Source of the DNA: Shimazuella alba
GTDB taxonomy: Bacteria > Bacillota > Bacilli > Thermoactinomycetales > Thermoactinomycetaceae
Length of the DNA: 64,000 nt
NCBI RefSeq assembly: GCF_009831235.1
Contig: NZ_WUUL01000005.1
Span: 62,001-126,000 of the forward strand
Direction of reading: 5' to 3'
Below the pieces are notes generated by a model that did no database searches, was not told the origin of the DNA, and saw only the letters and a program-made list of their open reading frames with translations. The position numbers were made by a program, and so were the translations under genes. Below, piece by piece: positions 1 to 8,841 of this stretch; position 1 is the stretch's first letter, and each line of letters opens with the position of its first letter.

Positions 1-871
1 ATACATAAGTAAAAGGATGTGGTTTCCCAAGCGGAGCTTCCTCTGGGTACGTATTCTCAGCTAATACCACATCTGAGGCTGTTACTATTCGATTTTCAGC
101 AAAATAAGGCAACAACTTCATTTCACGAAGCGGTACTTCCATTTCTAAAAGAGGTCTTCCCGTACCGATCCCGAGCGTTATGTTTTGTGCCTGTAGATCA
201 GCGAATAATTGCTGAAGCTCTTCGATAGGAGCCAAAGCTATCTCTTGAAATAAGAAACCCTTTTTCCCTTTTGTTCGCGCGTAACCTTCTTCTTGCCGGA
301 ACAGGTCTTCGCCAAAATACCATTCTTGATAAACAGAACTTCCTAACTCCCAAAGAGAGCTGATTCGTGAGAAATAATCTACATCAATTCCATATTGTCT
401 TTTTACAAATTGATTGAAGTATACCAACAATTGATCTCGATTTAACTCCCCTTGTGATTCGTCAAATATAGAAGTAAAGATAGAGAAATCCGGTTTCAAT
501 CCATATGTATGTTTTTTTAATTCTAAGAGAGATTGTTCTGTGATCGGCTGAGAAAGCCAGTCTCTCGCAAATGAAGCGTCCAGTTTTTCGAGCAGCATCA
601 TTAATTGTGTGGTAAAAACAAGGTATACCATATCCCAATTGGCATTGATTCCTCGATCCTTCATCCAATCTAGAATCTTATCATCTTGAAAAACTTGCTT
701 ACGGATGGATCGAATTGTTTCTTCCTTTGGTGTTGTGGAATATTGATTGTTTGTAAGATGTAAAAAATGAGGACCGTACAGCAACTCCCAAACCGCTAGC
801 GCTGATGCGTCAAAGCAGCGTTCTTCACTCAATATGACTCCATCTACATCAAATAAGATAAGTTGATACAT
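1..871 (-). CDS. HAD-superfamily hydrolase, 3' end outside window
   Basis: This is a haloacid dehalogenase-type phosphohydrolase missing its C-terminus at the window edge. The ATG at 871 begins MYQLILFDVDGV, which carries the DxDG nucleophile motif (HAD motif I). Further on are GTGRP (motif II region) and GKPHPF, the conserved Lys of motif III, close to the edge. The reading frame stays open for 290 codons. The long cap between motifs I and II, about 230 residues, is larger than in small phosphoglycolate phosphatases. The substrate cannot be told. No partner gene is visible: the next gene rightward is divergent. Confidence 0.8.
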   Translation of the reverse strand, partial: MYQLILFDVDGVILSEERCFDASALAVWELLYGPHFLHLTNNQYSTTPKEETIRSIRKQVFQDDKILDWMKDRGINANWDMVYLVFTTQLMMLLEKLDASFARDWLSQPITEQSLLELKKHTYGLKPDFSIFTSIFDESQGELNRDQLLVYFNQFVKRQYGIDVDYFSRISSLWELGSSVYQEWYFGEDLFRQEEGYARTKGKKGFLFQEIALAPIEELQQLFADLQAQNITLGIGTGRPLLEMEVPLREMKLLPYFAENRIVTASDVVLAENTYPEEAPLGKPHPFTYV

Positions 872-1123
872 ATCGCTTCATTCCCTTTCAAAAAACGCTT
901 TAATTCTTCTATCTTAAATGAGTATAGAAATAGAGTAAAGAAAACTTATCAAGCTGAATTTCGTTTTCAAATGAAAATCCAACTTATCTTATCTTCCCCA
1001 TAAAAACATCACCAAAGTTAGTTAATTTTTAACATTTATCCACTCCAAATAGATAAAAAATTCGGTATGATGAGAGTACCTTCATGTGGAATGAAGGCGA
1101 GTTAGATTTGGAGGGAATTTAAT

Positions 1124-2215
1124 TTGAGAAAGTTTAGAATCATCGGTATTTTGGTTGCTTTCGCCATGGTAATGTCCTTTATAGGATTACCAAAAGAATC
1201 ATTTGCAGCCCCTGTCACCAAACAAATTGAGGTAAATAAAACAACCAACTATTTATATCTGTATGAGAACGGCAAAGTAATAAAAAAATACCGTGTTGCA
1301 ACAGGAAAAACCAAAGAATTAACTCCTGAAGGAACTTTTCCCCTTGTAGTGAAAATCAAAAACCCTAGTTGGAAGAATGTTCCACCGGGTCCTGACAATC
1401 CATTAGGCCCTCGTTGGAATGGAATCAGTGTCAATGGAGATAACGGTAGATCTTATGGGATTCACGGAACAAACAATCCTAAGTCTATTGGAACGTACGC
1501 TTCAAATGGTTGTATTCGTATGCTAAGTAATCAAGTAACAGAACTCTACGATCTGATCTATGAAGGTGTACCCGTTTGGATTCACACGGGGACAAGTAAT
1601 GGTATCTGGCGCGGAGATATGAGTGTCGGTTTAAAGCCGTCCACTGGATCTGTGAAAACGGTAAAAGATACTTATGCTTGGACTGGTCCATCCACTGGTT
1701 CCTTTAAAATAACCGCTGTTGCTAAAAATAAAGCACTAACCCGTACTGGAGTTTCTGGCAATTACACCCAAGTAAAACTAGCAAATGGCCGCCTAGGATT
1801 TATCTACAATGGAGATCTCAGCACTGGGCTTACCTTTAAATCTGCTTCTGGTTATGCCGAAGTAACAGTTGATAAGGCAAACGTTCGACAATCTCCAAGT
1901 CTTTCTTCCAATGTGATCGAAAAAGCAAAAAAAGGTTCACGTTATACTTTGCTCGCTGATAACGGAGAATGGTATCAAGTAAAAACAGCAAATGGCAAGA
2001 TTGCTTATCTCAGTCACTTGGTAGCAAAAAAATGGGTAGTCACCGTAACAGCAAGTGTTGCTAACATTCGTGCAACTGCGTCGATGAAAGCTCCAGTTGT
2101 TGCAAAGGCAAACCGAGGAACGACAATAACCAAACTAGGTATGGTAGGAGAATTCCATAAAATACGCCTTGCGGACGGCACGATTGCTTATATCCATAAA
2201 ACGGTTGCAAAATAA
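1124..2215 (+). CDS. Exported L,D-transpeptidase (YkuD domain) with C-terminal SH3b repeats
   Basis: Secreted cell-wall enzyme of 363 aa that would make 3-3 peptide cross-links or act on peptidoglycan stem peptides. A signal peptide (MRKFR, hydrophobic stretch, cleavage near SFAAP, about residue 30) is followed by a YkuD domain (about 32-155) with the catalytic signature HGTN...SNGCIRM, where His and Cys are both present. Two to three bacterial SH3 repeats follow (about 180-363; VRQSPSLSSNV and IRATASMKAPVV are typical starts), which usually bind the wall. The start is TTG, chosen for the GGAGGG ribosome site about 8 nt upstream and because the signal peptide begins there. It is monocistronic, with a terminator directly after it. 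Confidence 0.88.
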   Translation: MRKFRIIGILVAFAMVMSFIGLPKESFAAPVTKQIEVNKTTNYLYLYENGKVIKKYRVATGKTKELTPEGTFPLVVKIKNPSWKNVPPGPDNPLGPRWNGISVNGDNGRSYGIHGTNNPKSIGTYASNGCIRMLSNQVTELYDLIYEGVPVWIHTGTSNGIWRGDMSVGLKPSTGSVKTVKDTYAWTGPSTGSFKITAVAKNKALTRTGVSGNYTQVKLANGRLGFIYNGDLSTGLTFKSASGYAEVTVDKANVRQSPSLSSNVIEKAKKGSRYTLLADNGEWYQVKTANGKIAYLSHLVAKKWVVTVTASVANIRATASMKAPVVAKANRGTTITKLGMVGEFHKIRLADGTIAYIHKTVAK

Positions 2216-2220
2216 GAAGA

Positions 2221-2253
2221 ACGACTCTGTTTGATAGCAGAGTCGTTTTTTTG
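2221..2253 (+). terminator. Intrinsic terminator of the L,D-transpeptidase gene
   Basis: A perfect 9-bp stem (ACGACTCTG with CAGAGTCGT) with an 8-nt loop is followed by a run of T, six bases after the stop codon. Confidence 0.9.
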
Positions 2254-2477
2254 TGTAAATTTGACATAAAGACATTTTAAATCCTTTGTGTATACATGTC
2301 TATATTCACTAAACGAAAAGAAATATACTATCGGAAAATGAAAAAGGAAATGAATAAAATAACTTCAGAGCATCATTTTCAGATACTGTAAAAAAATCTC
2401 CTTTTGAGCGTAAAGTAGAGCGACCTGCCGACATCCAAAGTTGTCAGCAGGTCACATGGTGCCCCTTCACTCAGGAG
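2254..2477. other. Intergenic stretch with no recognised gene
   Basis: AT-rich. An imperfect GACCTGC/GCAGGTC pairing at about 2430-2453 lies just past the stop of the small minus-strand gene and could be its terminator, but the T-tract is weak. Nothing else is recognised. Confidence 0.4.
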
Positions 2478-2609
2478 TTAGCTTCCTTTCTTTTTTCCAA
2501 GCGCTGCATCTGTCAACGCCTTCTGAGACGGGGTCTGCTGAGGCTTCTTCTTCGTATTCGGTAGATTTCCCTTACGGTTCTCGCGACCCTGGTGGTTAAT
2601 ACTACCCAT
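2478..2609 (-). CDS. Small basic protein, 43 aa, unknown function
   Basis: A short reading frame with a strong AGGAG site 9 nt before its ATG (MGSINHQGREN...). The product is very basic and polar (KKK, KKPQQTPSQK, ending GKKKGS), with no Cys and no hydrophobic segment. That composition is reminiscent of the minor small acid-soluble or spore-core proteins of Bacillales, but I cannot place it in a named family. Flanking DNA is non-coding and it appears monocistronic. The gene call rests on the ribosome site and the amino-acid pattern. Confidence 0.55.
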   Translation of the reverse strand: MGSINHQGRENRKGNLPNTKKKPQQTPSQKALTDAALGKKKGS

Positions 2610-2814
2610 ATTTAAGCATCTCCTAAAGAAGAGGAAAGCGGAAATTGATTTCCCGCCTTATTTTCATTTATTTTATTGATAATTTGTTTCATAAAAACAT
2701 CCACTCTGTTTCCTAAATGTAAATTAACTGTATCCAAAACGAACACTTTGTGTGGGAGCATATATGTTTCATCACTGTTATCTATTCTGCAATTTCCTTT
2801 TTTTTGAAAAATAA

Positions 2815-2853
2815 AAGATAACTTGAGTTCAAACGCAATCTCAAGTTATTTCT
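2815..2853. terminator. Hairpin with A/T flanks, probable terminator
   Basis: AACTTGAG and CTCAAGTT form an 8-10 bp stem around a 10-nt loop, preceded by A-rich and followed by T-rich sequence. It lies downstream of the HxlR gene (minus strand) by about 130 nt. Which transcript it ends is unclear. Confidence 0.4.
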
Positions 2854-2982
2854 AAGTAATCCTTAATCGATCCCGTTATTCATAAACTTTCCAAAATTAA
2901 TGAAAAACGAACTGGGGCCAGCTCAGTGGCTGAGTCTGTGTAAAAACGGTTTCGCTTTATCTGCACCTTTGATACTTCACGA

Positions 2983-3303
2983 TTATTGTCTCCACTTTGA
3001 TGCCCACTCGTCCATTCCTTGTAAAACGTTTTGAAAATCCATCCCTTTTTCTGATAAGGAATATTCTACGGTTATTGGTACAGTAGGAAATACTTTACGT
3101 TCAACAATACCAAATTGCTCTAAGTGTCTAAGTACATCTGTTAAAGACTGTGTTTTGATAAATGGTACGATTCTTTGCAGCTGTTTAAACCTTTTGGGGC
3201 CCTTGTAGAGTTCCACAAACACCGAGTGTGTCCACTTTGCACGAAGAATTTGCAATACTTCACAAATTGGAGGATTTAGTTCTTCTTCCTCTAAGGTTCT
3301 CAA
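2983..3303 (-). CDS. HxlR-family winged-helix regulator
   Basis: A 106-aa transcription factor of the HxlR type (one winged helix, about 95-120 aa). Typical pieces are the N-terminal CEVLQILRAKWT, the recognition region IKTQSLTDVLRHLEQFGIVER and the wing with VEYSLSEKG. HxlR proteins often sense aldehydes, quinones or thiol-reactive stress and usually sit divergent from the gene they control; here that is the NADP-dependent oxidoreductase 180 nt away. The TTG start at 3303 is supported by a GGAGG site 8 nt upstream. Cys13 is a possible redox-sensing residue, which is inference. Confidence 0.85.
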   Translation of the reverse strand: MRTLEEEELNPPICEVLQILRAKWTHSVFVELYKGPKRFKQLQRIVPFIKTQSLTDVLRHLEQFGIVERKVFPTVPITVEYSLSEKGMDFQNVLQGMDEWASKWRQ

Positions 3304-3483
3304 AACCCAAACCTCCTTACAAAAAATAAGTTATTCAAAATAAATGGATTTTATCCAGTTCATTTGCCTTCTTACATTATGATCATAAGCATTTTATACT
3401 TCACAGTAGAAAACAAATTATGCAATGTTACATGTATGGTATATCAAATAACTCTGCATGAAAACATGAAGGAGAGATTAACC

Positions 3484-4485
3484 ATGATAACAAATCGAAA
3501 AATTATACTAATGAATAGACCAACAGGAAAACCGTATAAAACAAATTTTGAATTTACCGAAGAATCACTCCAGCCTATAACAAACAAAGAAGTAACAGTA
3601 AAAACCCATTACTTATCTGTTGATCCTTATTTGCGTAATACGATGCGAAAGGAAAAATTTGTAGGACCTCCCGCACCACTAGGCGAAGTATTTGGTGGCG
3701 GAGCTGTTGGAGAAGTAGTAGAAACCAATAGCGATCTATTTCAAAAAGGCGATTATGTTTCAGGTCATTGGGGCTGGCAGACATACGCAAATGTGGAAGA
3801 TAATCAAATAACCAAATTAAATGCTGAATTAGCTCCTATTTCAACAGCACTTGGAGTTCTGGGAATTGCTGGTTTAACTGCATACTTTGGAATGATAGAA
3901 ATTGGAAAACCAAAAGCAGGCGAAACCGTAGTCATATCTGGAGCTGCTGGATCAGTTGGAATGCTTGCTGGTCAAATTGCCAAAATACATGGGGCACGAG
4001 TAATTGGGATTGCTGGTTCAAATAAAAAAAATTGTTACCTAAAGAATGAGCTCCGTTTTGATGGAACGATTAATTACCAAGCCACAACTAATTTGAAATC
4101 AAGTTTACAGCAAGTTGCTCCTAATGGGATTGATGTGTACTTTGACAATGTTGGGGGAAATATTTCTGATGCTGTTATGCCACTTATTAATTCTGGTGCA
4201 CGAATACCCATCAGTGGACAAATATCTCAATACAACCTGGAGAAACCTGAATTAGGTCCGAGGATTGGCATGTTCCTAGTCAAAAATAATGCTCTTATCC
4301 AAGGTTTTGCATATATGCAATATGAATCACATTTTCCATATGCATTAGAGACTTTGAGTAAATGGATCAAAGATAACAAACTTAAATATAAAGAACATAT
4401 AGTAGAAGGTTTTGAAAATACCCCAAAAGCATTTGAAGGTCTATTTTCTGGTGAAAATATAGGAAAACTTCTCGTCAGGATATGA
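3484..4485 (+). CDS. NADP-dependent oxidoreductase, medium-chain (CurA / leukotriene B4 dehydrogenase-like)
   Basis: A 333-aa zinc-independent MDR enzyme that would reduce enones or quinones with NADPH. The N-terminal segment ILMNRPTGKP...VKTHYLSVDPYLRNTM is diagnostic of this subfamily. The Rossmann motif VISGAAGSVGMLAGQIAK lies mid-protein and YFDNVGG further on. The start is ATG 3484 (MITNRK), preceded by GGAGAG; the frame is open 40 codons upstream, but that stretch has no ribosome site and the wrong composition. Divergent from the HxlR gene, which probably controls it. A terminator follows. Confidence 0.88.
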   Translation: MITNRKIILMNRPTGKPYKTNFEFTEESLQPITNKEVTVKTHYLSVDPYLRNTMRKEKFVGPPAPLGEVFGGGAVGEVVETNSDLFQKGDYVSGHWGWQTYANVEDNQITKLNAELAPISTALGVLGIAGLTAYFGMIEIGKPKAGETVVISGAAGSVGMLAGQIAKIHGARVIGIAGSNKKNCYLKNELRFDGTINYQATTNLKSSLQQVAPNGIDVYFDNVGGNISDAVMPLINSGARIPISGQISQYNLEKPELGPRIGMFLVKNNALIQGFAYMQYESHFPYALETLSKWIKDNKLKYKEHIVEGFENTPKAFEGLFSGENIGKLLVRI

Positions 4486-4516
4486 TTACTCCAACTTTTT
4501 TACCATTTTATTGAAA

Positions 4517-4557
4517 TTACAAAACCAGTTTGTGATAAAACACAAAGTGGTTTTGTT
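4517..4557 (+). terminator. Intrinsic terminator after the oxidoreductase gene
   Basis: AAAACCA-GTTTGTG pairs with CACAAA-GTGGTTTT and is followed by TGTTTGT. The A/T-rich arms make it bidirectional in shape. Confidence 0.7.
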
Positions 4558-4615
4558 TGTATTTGCATTCCTATATAATAAAAAAGTGACAAAATTAAAA
4601 ACATGAGGTGTACCA

Positions 4616-5158
4616 ATGAAAAAACGGTTGAAATTTGGACTTATGCTGACTTTGTTATTTTCCGTCTTTCTTCTTACTACAGGTTGTTTCGGAGGTCTAG
4701 ATGACGCCCAAAAAGCAAGTGCTACGTATATAAATGCATTTTTTGCTAAATCTGAAAAGCCAACCGCAGAGGAACGATATCAAAAAATAGTATCTGTTGT
4801 ATCTGCTAATTATGATAATAGCCCAGCAGACCCAGAAAACACCAGTGAAGCCCTCAGTTTTATTCAGAAACAAATGTTCAATGGAATAAGTACTCCCTAT
4901 TTTATAGCCGATAATCCTAAACAACCACAGTCCGACACACGCCGCGTTGTTATTGTGAGATTTCCAAAAGGAACATTTACAGAAGATGTATTTAGTGGCG
5001 GAAGTGATGAAGATTCTTATGTCAACTTTGTGATAAACAAAGAAGGAGATGATTGGAAAATCATCGATATGGACGATTTAAATAGTGAAGATAGAGAAGC
5101 AATGAAGAGAGAGAAAATCGAGTGGAATGAAGTGGAACCTACCGACTACTTAAACTAA
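4616..5158 (+). CDS. Predicted lipoprotein, 180 aa
   Basis: Starts MKKRLKFGLMLTLLFSVFLL and runs into a lipobox-like LLTTGC, so the mature protein should begin at Cys24 and be tethered to the outer face of the membrane. The rest is hydrophilic, with no recognised catalytic motif. It has the look of small Bacillales lipoproteins with an NTF2-like or DUF4878-like fold (a helix with AYINAFFAK at the start, then a strand-rich end with DDWKIIDMDDL), but this is only resemblance. GAGGTG precedes the ATG. It stands alone between two terminators. Confidence 0.75.
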   Translation: MKKRLKFGLMLTLLFSVFLLTTGCFGGLDDAQKASATYINAFFAKSEKPTAEERYQKIVSVVSANYDNSPADPENTSEALSFIQKQMFNGISTPYFIADNPKQPQSDTRRVVIVRFPKGTFTEDVFSGGSDEDSYVNFVINKEGDDWKIIDMDDLNSEDREAMKREKIEWNEVEPTDYLN

Positions 5159-5192
5159 AAAAGTTGGAGAGGTACCTCTCCAACTTTTTTAG
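5157..5192. terminator. Bidirectional terminator between lipoprotein gene and nadA
   Basis: AAAAAAGTTGGAGAG and its complement CTCTCCAACTTTTTT form a 15-bp stem around a 4-nt loop. A/T arms at both ends let it serve both converging genes. Confidence 0.92.
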
Positions 5193-5198
5193 TTTCTT

Positions 5199-6302
5199 TT
5201 ATTTGCCCGCTTGAAACATACGATCCAATGCCATTTTCGACCAATATATAATCTCTGGATCCACTTCAATTTGGTTAACTGGATTTCCTTCTACCACACT
5301 CTCTAGCGCCCAAAGAAGATGAGGACGATCAATTCGATTCATTGTAAGACATGGACACATGGTTGTACTTAATAGCTCAATATGTTTATCTGGATGTTCC
5401 TTTGCTAGACGTCCTACCAAATTCACCTCTGTCCCAATCGCCCATTTGCTGCCAGCTGGAGCAGCCTCTATCTTTTTAATAATATAATCAGTTGAGCCGT
5501 TAAAATCGGATCGTTGGACAACTTCAAACGAACATTCTGGATGGACTAAAACTTTTATTTCGGGATCACGTTTTCGCACCTGTTCAATATGAGTGGTAGT
5601 AAACTTTTGATGAACACTACAATGACCTTTCCATAAAATCATGCGCACATCGTGTAAATCCCCTTTAACTGCTTCCAGTTTAGCAGTATGAGGGCTCCAA
5701 ATTACCATTTGTTCGAGTGGAATATTTAACTGTCCAAAAGCCGTATTACGCCCTAAGTGTTGATCAGGTAGAAATAAAATTCGTTTCTTTTGCTTGAATG
5801 CCCAAGTCAACACCTCTTTTGCATTAGAGGAAGTACAGGTAGTTCCTCCATGACGACCAACGAAAGCTTTGATTGCAGCGGTTGAGTTTACATATGTGAC
5901 TGGAATGATTGTCTCTCCAAACTCTTCTACTAATAAATCCCAAGCCTCTTCTACATCTTCTATATCCGCCATATCTGCCATGGAACAACCTGCTTGTAGA
6001 TCTGGCAATATAATTATTTGTTCATCTGCAGCTAATGTATCTGCAGTTTCTGCCATAAAGTGAACTCCGCAGAAAATAATAACCTTTGCGTCCCGTTCTC
6101 TTGCACCAATTTGCGACAGCTTCAGCGAATCCCCACGAAAGTCGGCATATTGAATTACATCATCGCGTTGGTAGTGATGTCCGAGAATAACTAGATCGCT
6201 TCCTAGGATGGCTTTTGCACTTTGAATTCGTCGATCCAGTTCCTCATCAGAAAGTTGGCGATAAACTTCTGGAAGCTGCAGATCAGATTGCATATTAATC
6301 AT
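5199..6302 (-). CDS. nadA: Quinolinate synthase A
   Basis: Condenses iminoaspartate with dihydroxyacetone phosphate to quinolinate in de novo NAD synthesis, using a [4Fe-4S] cluster. The protein has 367 aa, the long Bacillus-type form. Visible family blocks are ILGHHYQRDDV near the N-terminus, CGVHFMAETA, GCSMADM, TCTSSNA, HPECSFEVV and MCPCLTMN; cluster-ligand cysteines lie in these blocks. Last gene of nadB-nadC-nadA: its ATG overlaps the nadC stop by 8 nt, with the AGGGGA ribosome site inside nadC. The cluster is presumably supplied with sulfur by the divergent NifS-like desulfurase. Confidence 0.97.
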   Translation of the reverse strand: MINMQSDLQLPEVYRQLSDEELDRRIQSAKAILGSDLVILGHHYQRDDVIQYADFRGDSLKLSQIGARERDAKVIIFCGVHFMAETADTLAADEQIIILPDLQAGCSMADMADIEDVEEAWDLLVEEFGETIIPVTYVNSTAAIKAFVGRHGGTTCTSSNAKEVLTWAFKQKKRILFLPDQHLGRNTAFGQLNIPLEQMVIWSPHTAKLEAVKGDLHDVRMILWKGHCSVHQKFTTTHIEQVRKRDPEIKVLVHPECSFEVVQRSDFNGSTDYIIKKIEAAPAGSKWAIGTEVNLVGRLAKEHPDKHIELLSTTMCPCLTMNRIDRPHLLWALESVVEGNPVNQIEVDPEIIYWSKMALDRMFQAGK

Positions 6303-7149
6303 TTATTTCTGTCCCCTCTTCGACAAAATCCAAGCTAATATCGAGCGCTGTTGCAGAATGAGTTAGGTAGCCTACAGAAACAGCATCTACTCCGGTTTCT
6401 GCGATACTACGGATCGTTTCAGGAGTGATTCCGCCTGATGCTTCTGTCCAAACTCTTCCATCAATCATGGCAACTGCTTTTCGCAGTGTCTGTACATCCA
6501 TGTTATCTAGTAATAAAGCATGAATTGGTAATTGCACTGCTTCTGCAACCTGTTCCAATGTATCTGCTTCTACTTCAATTTGAACCATATGACCTACTTG
6601 CTCCCGAACTTTCTCGACAGCTCTTTCTAAACTGCCAGCAAACGCAATGTGGTTATCTTTCAACATAACGCCATGACTTAATCCAAAACGATGATTCGTA
6701 CCTCCGCCCATTCGCACCGCGTATTTCTCAAGTTGTCTCAATCCTGGAGTGGTTTTCCGTGTATCTAATACACGACAGGATAAACCATCTAACTTATCTA
6801 CCAACTGACGGGTGAGTGTAGCAATTCCAGACATACGTTGTAAAAGATTTAAGGCAACTCGTTCAGCAGTGAGAATTGCTTTGGTAGAACCTGTCATAAC
6901 TGCAATCGTCTGAAACACTTCTACTTGTTGTCCTTCTGCCACAGCTGGCTGAAAATCAAAAAAGGGATCCAACTCTTGAAAAACTTGCGCAATAATTGGT
7001 AAACCAGCAATAACACCTGGTTGTTTTGCTAAAAGAATTGCTGAACTTTGGTGATTTGATTCTACCAACGATTCTGTTGTAATATCACCTGTCCCGATGT
7101 CTTCGTTCAACATATCACGAATGGATTGACGCAATTGAATTGGGTTCAT
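6295..7149 (-). CDS. nadC: Nicotinate-nucleotide diphosphorylase (carboxylating)
   Basis: Quinolinate phosphoribosyltransferase, 284 aa (usual length). Converts quinolinate and PRPP to nicotinate mononucleotide. Recognised by DIGTGDITTE at the N-terminus, NLLQRMSGIATLTR, the signature DTRKTTPGLRQLEKYAV with the PRPP/quinolinate-binding Arg and Lys, and LLDNMD followed by EASGGI. It overlaps the end of nadB by 35 nt and has its own GAAGGAGA site, so translation is coupled. Middle gene of the operon. Confidence 0.97.
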   Translation of the reverse strand: MNPIQLRQSIRDMLNEDIGTGDITTESLVESNHQSSAILLAKQPGVIAGLPIIAQVFQELDPFFDFQPAVAEGQQVEVFQTIAVMTGSTKAILTAERVALNLLQRMSGIATLTRQLVDKLDGLSCRVLDTRKTTPGLRQLEKYAVRMGGGTNHRFGLSHGVMLKDNHIAFAGSLERAVEKVREQVGHMVQIEVEADTLEQVAEAVQLPIHALLLDNMDVQTLRKAVAMIDGRVWTEASGGITPETIRSIAETGVDAVSVGYLTHSATALDISLDFVEEGTEIND

Positions 7150-8677
7150 GCTGTAGTTTCTCCTTCACTTTATACTGTCTTAAAGCCCAATCTACTAGTG
7201 TTTCAGGGTAATCCGATCGGAAATGTCCACCCCGGCTTTCTTCTCTCCAAAGAGCAGATTTTATAATTATTTGTGCAACTTGTAACATATTTTGGGATTC
7301 TAAATAAGTTGGTGGTAATTGTTCAGAAATGGATATTAATTCCTCTAGACCTTGTTCCATCTCCGATTTCACACGTACAATCCCGGCATATTTCCACAAT
7401 ATGTCTTGGATTTGTTGTTTCCATTTTTCTTCTTTTTGTTTATCATTGCACAATCTTATGGAGACTTCATCCTCTTGCCATGATGAAAAGAGAAGAGGTG
7501 GGAAAGAGATTATCTTTTTAGCAACTTGCCTAGCAAACACTGCTCCTTCCAATAAGGAATTACTCCCTAATCGATTTGCTCCATGCACTCCTGTACAAGC
7601 TACTTCTCCACATGCAAACAAACGGCTTATGGACGTTTGACCAGATAGATCTGTCTTTATTCCTCCCATAACAAAATGAGCAGCAGGTGTTACTGGGATC
7701 AGATCAACTCTTGGGTCAATTCCAACCTGCATACAAGTTGCAAATATCGTAGGAAATCGTTTTTCAAAATTTCCTTTGATACTAGTTGCATCTAGATAGA
7801 CCTGATGTCCATTCTTTGTTTCTTGGTAGATCGCACGAGAAACTACATCTCTGGGAGCTAAATCACCCCACTCTGAATACTTCTTCATGAAGGGGACACA
7901 TTCTTCTGTTACCAAAATTGCTCCTTCACCGCGTACTGCTTCAGAAATTAAAAACATCGGATTTTGATCTACGTTCAGGGCAGTGGGATGAAACTGAACA
8001 AATTCCATATCAGCTAATACTGCTCCTGCTCGATAAGCCATAGCGAGTCCATCGCCCGTTGACACTATATCATTGGTTGTATATCTATAAACTTGCCCGC
8101 AACCACCAGTAGCCAAAACAACACCAAAACGTGCAAAATAACGATTTGCCCCTGTTTCCTGATCTACCGTAAGTGCACCGACACACTGCTCGTTTTGCAT
8201 GATGAGATCAACTACCATCGTATGGGATACAAATGAAATAGAAGGTTGCTTCTTTGCGCACAACAATAAGGAGTCCATAATTCCTTTTCCTGTTGCATCC
8301 CCAGTAACGTGTAAAATACGCGCTTTACTGTGAGACCCTTCTTTAGCTAATGCAAACTCGGCCCCTTCTCTATCAAATCGTGTCCCCCAATCTGCAAGTA
8401 GCGAAATAATCTCAGGTCCCTTACGAACAAGCATATCAACAGATTTCCCATCTGCGTGCCCAACACCTGTACGCATTGTATCCTCCAGATGTAATTCGGG
8501 AGAATCCTCGTCACCAATTGCTGCTGCAATACCTCCTTGCGCTCGATAAGAATTACATGCCTCTTCATTGGATTTTGTGATAATTATCACATGACCGTGC
8601 TGTGCAAGCGATAACGCAGTAGTTAATCCAGCTATTCCGCTGCCAATAACTAGGAAATCTGTCACTCTTGCTGTCAT
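7115..8677 (-). CDS. nadB: L-aspartate oxidase
   Basis: First enzyme of the aspartate route to NAD. An FAD protein of 520 aa that oxidises L-aspartate to iminoaspartate. The N-terminal FAD site is VIGSGIAGLTTALSLA. Family blocks SYRAQGGIAAA, HVTGDATGKGI, EFVQFHPTAL, APRDVVSRAI, HFVMGGIKTD and LACGEVACTGVHGANRLGSNSLLE-type segments are present. The start is ATG 8677, preceded by AAGGGA; the frame continues to a GTG at 8695, which would overlap that ribosome site. First gene of nadB-nadC-nadA, with a promoter-like TTGACA upstream. Confidence 0.96.
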   Translation of the reverse strand: MTARVTDFLVIGSGIAGLTTALSLAQHGHVIIITKSNEEACNSYRAQGGIAAAIGDEDSPELHLEDTMRTGVGHADGKSVDMLVRKGPEIISLLADWGTRFDREGAEFALAKEGSHSKARILHVTGDATGKGIMDSLLLCAKKQPSISFVSHTMVVDLIMQNEQCVGALTVDQETGANRYFARFGVVLATGGCGQVYRYTTNDIVSTGDGLAMAYRAGAVLADMEFVQFHPTALNVDQNPMFLISEAVRGEGAILVTEECVPFMKKYSEWGDLAPRDVVSRAIYQETKNGHQVYLDATSIKGNFEKRFPTIFATCMQVGIDPRVDLIPVTPAAHFVMGGIKTDLSGQTSISRLFACGEVACTGVHGANRLGSNSLLEGAVFARQVAKKIISFPPLLFSSWQEDEVSIRLCNDKQKEEKWKQQIQDILWKYAGIVRVKSEMEQGLEELISISEQLPPTYLESQNMLQVAQIIIKSALWREESRGGHFRSDYPETLVDWALRQYKVKEKLQHEPNSIASIHS

Positions 8678-8728
8678 ATTCGTGCATCCCTTCACAAAAA
8701 AATCATTTGTTCACACAACTATCACTTT

Positions 8729-8757
8729 TATTTTCGCAGGATCTGAGATAATGTCAA
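8729..8757 (-). promoter_or_regulatory. Probable promoter of the nad operon
   Basis: On the minus strand a perfect TTGACA (8757-8752) is followed after 17 nt by AAAATA (8734-8729), a weak -10. It lies 52 nt or more upstream of the nadB ATG. In Bacillus this divergent region is repressed by NadR with NAD; no clear NadR operator or nadR gene is seen in the window. Confidence 0.45.
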
Positions 8758-8841
8758 CAAAAATTTCATCAGTCTGTACGGTTCTCTTTTCGATATAATG
8801 GTTAACGTGAAGTACAATGATATCGTCTATATAAGGAATGG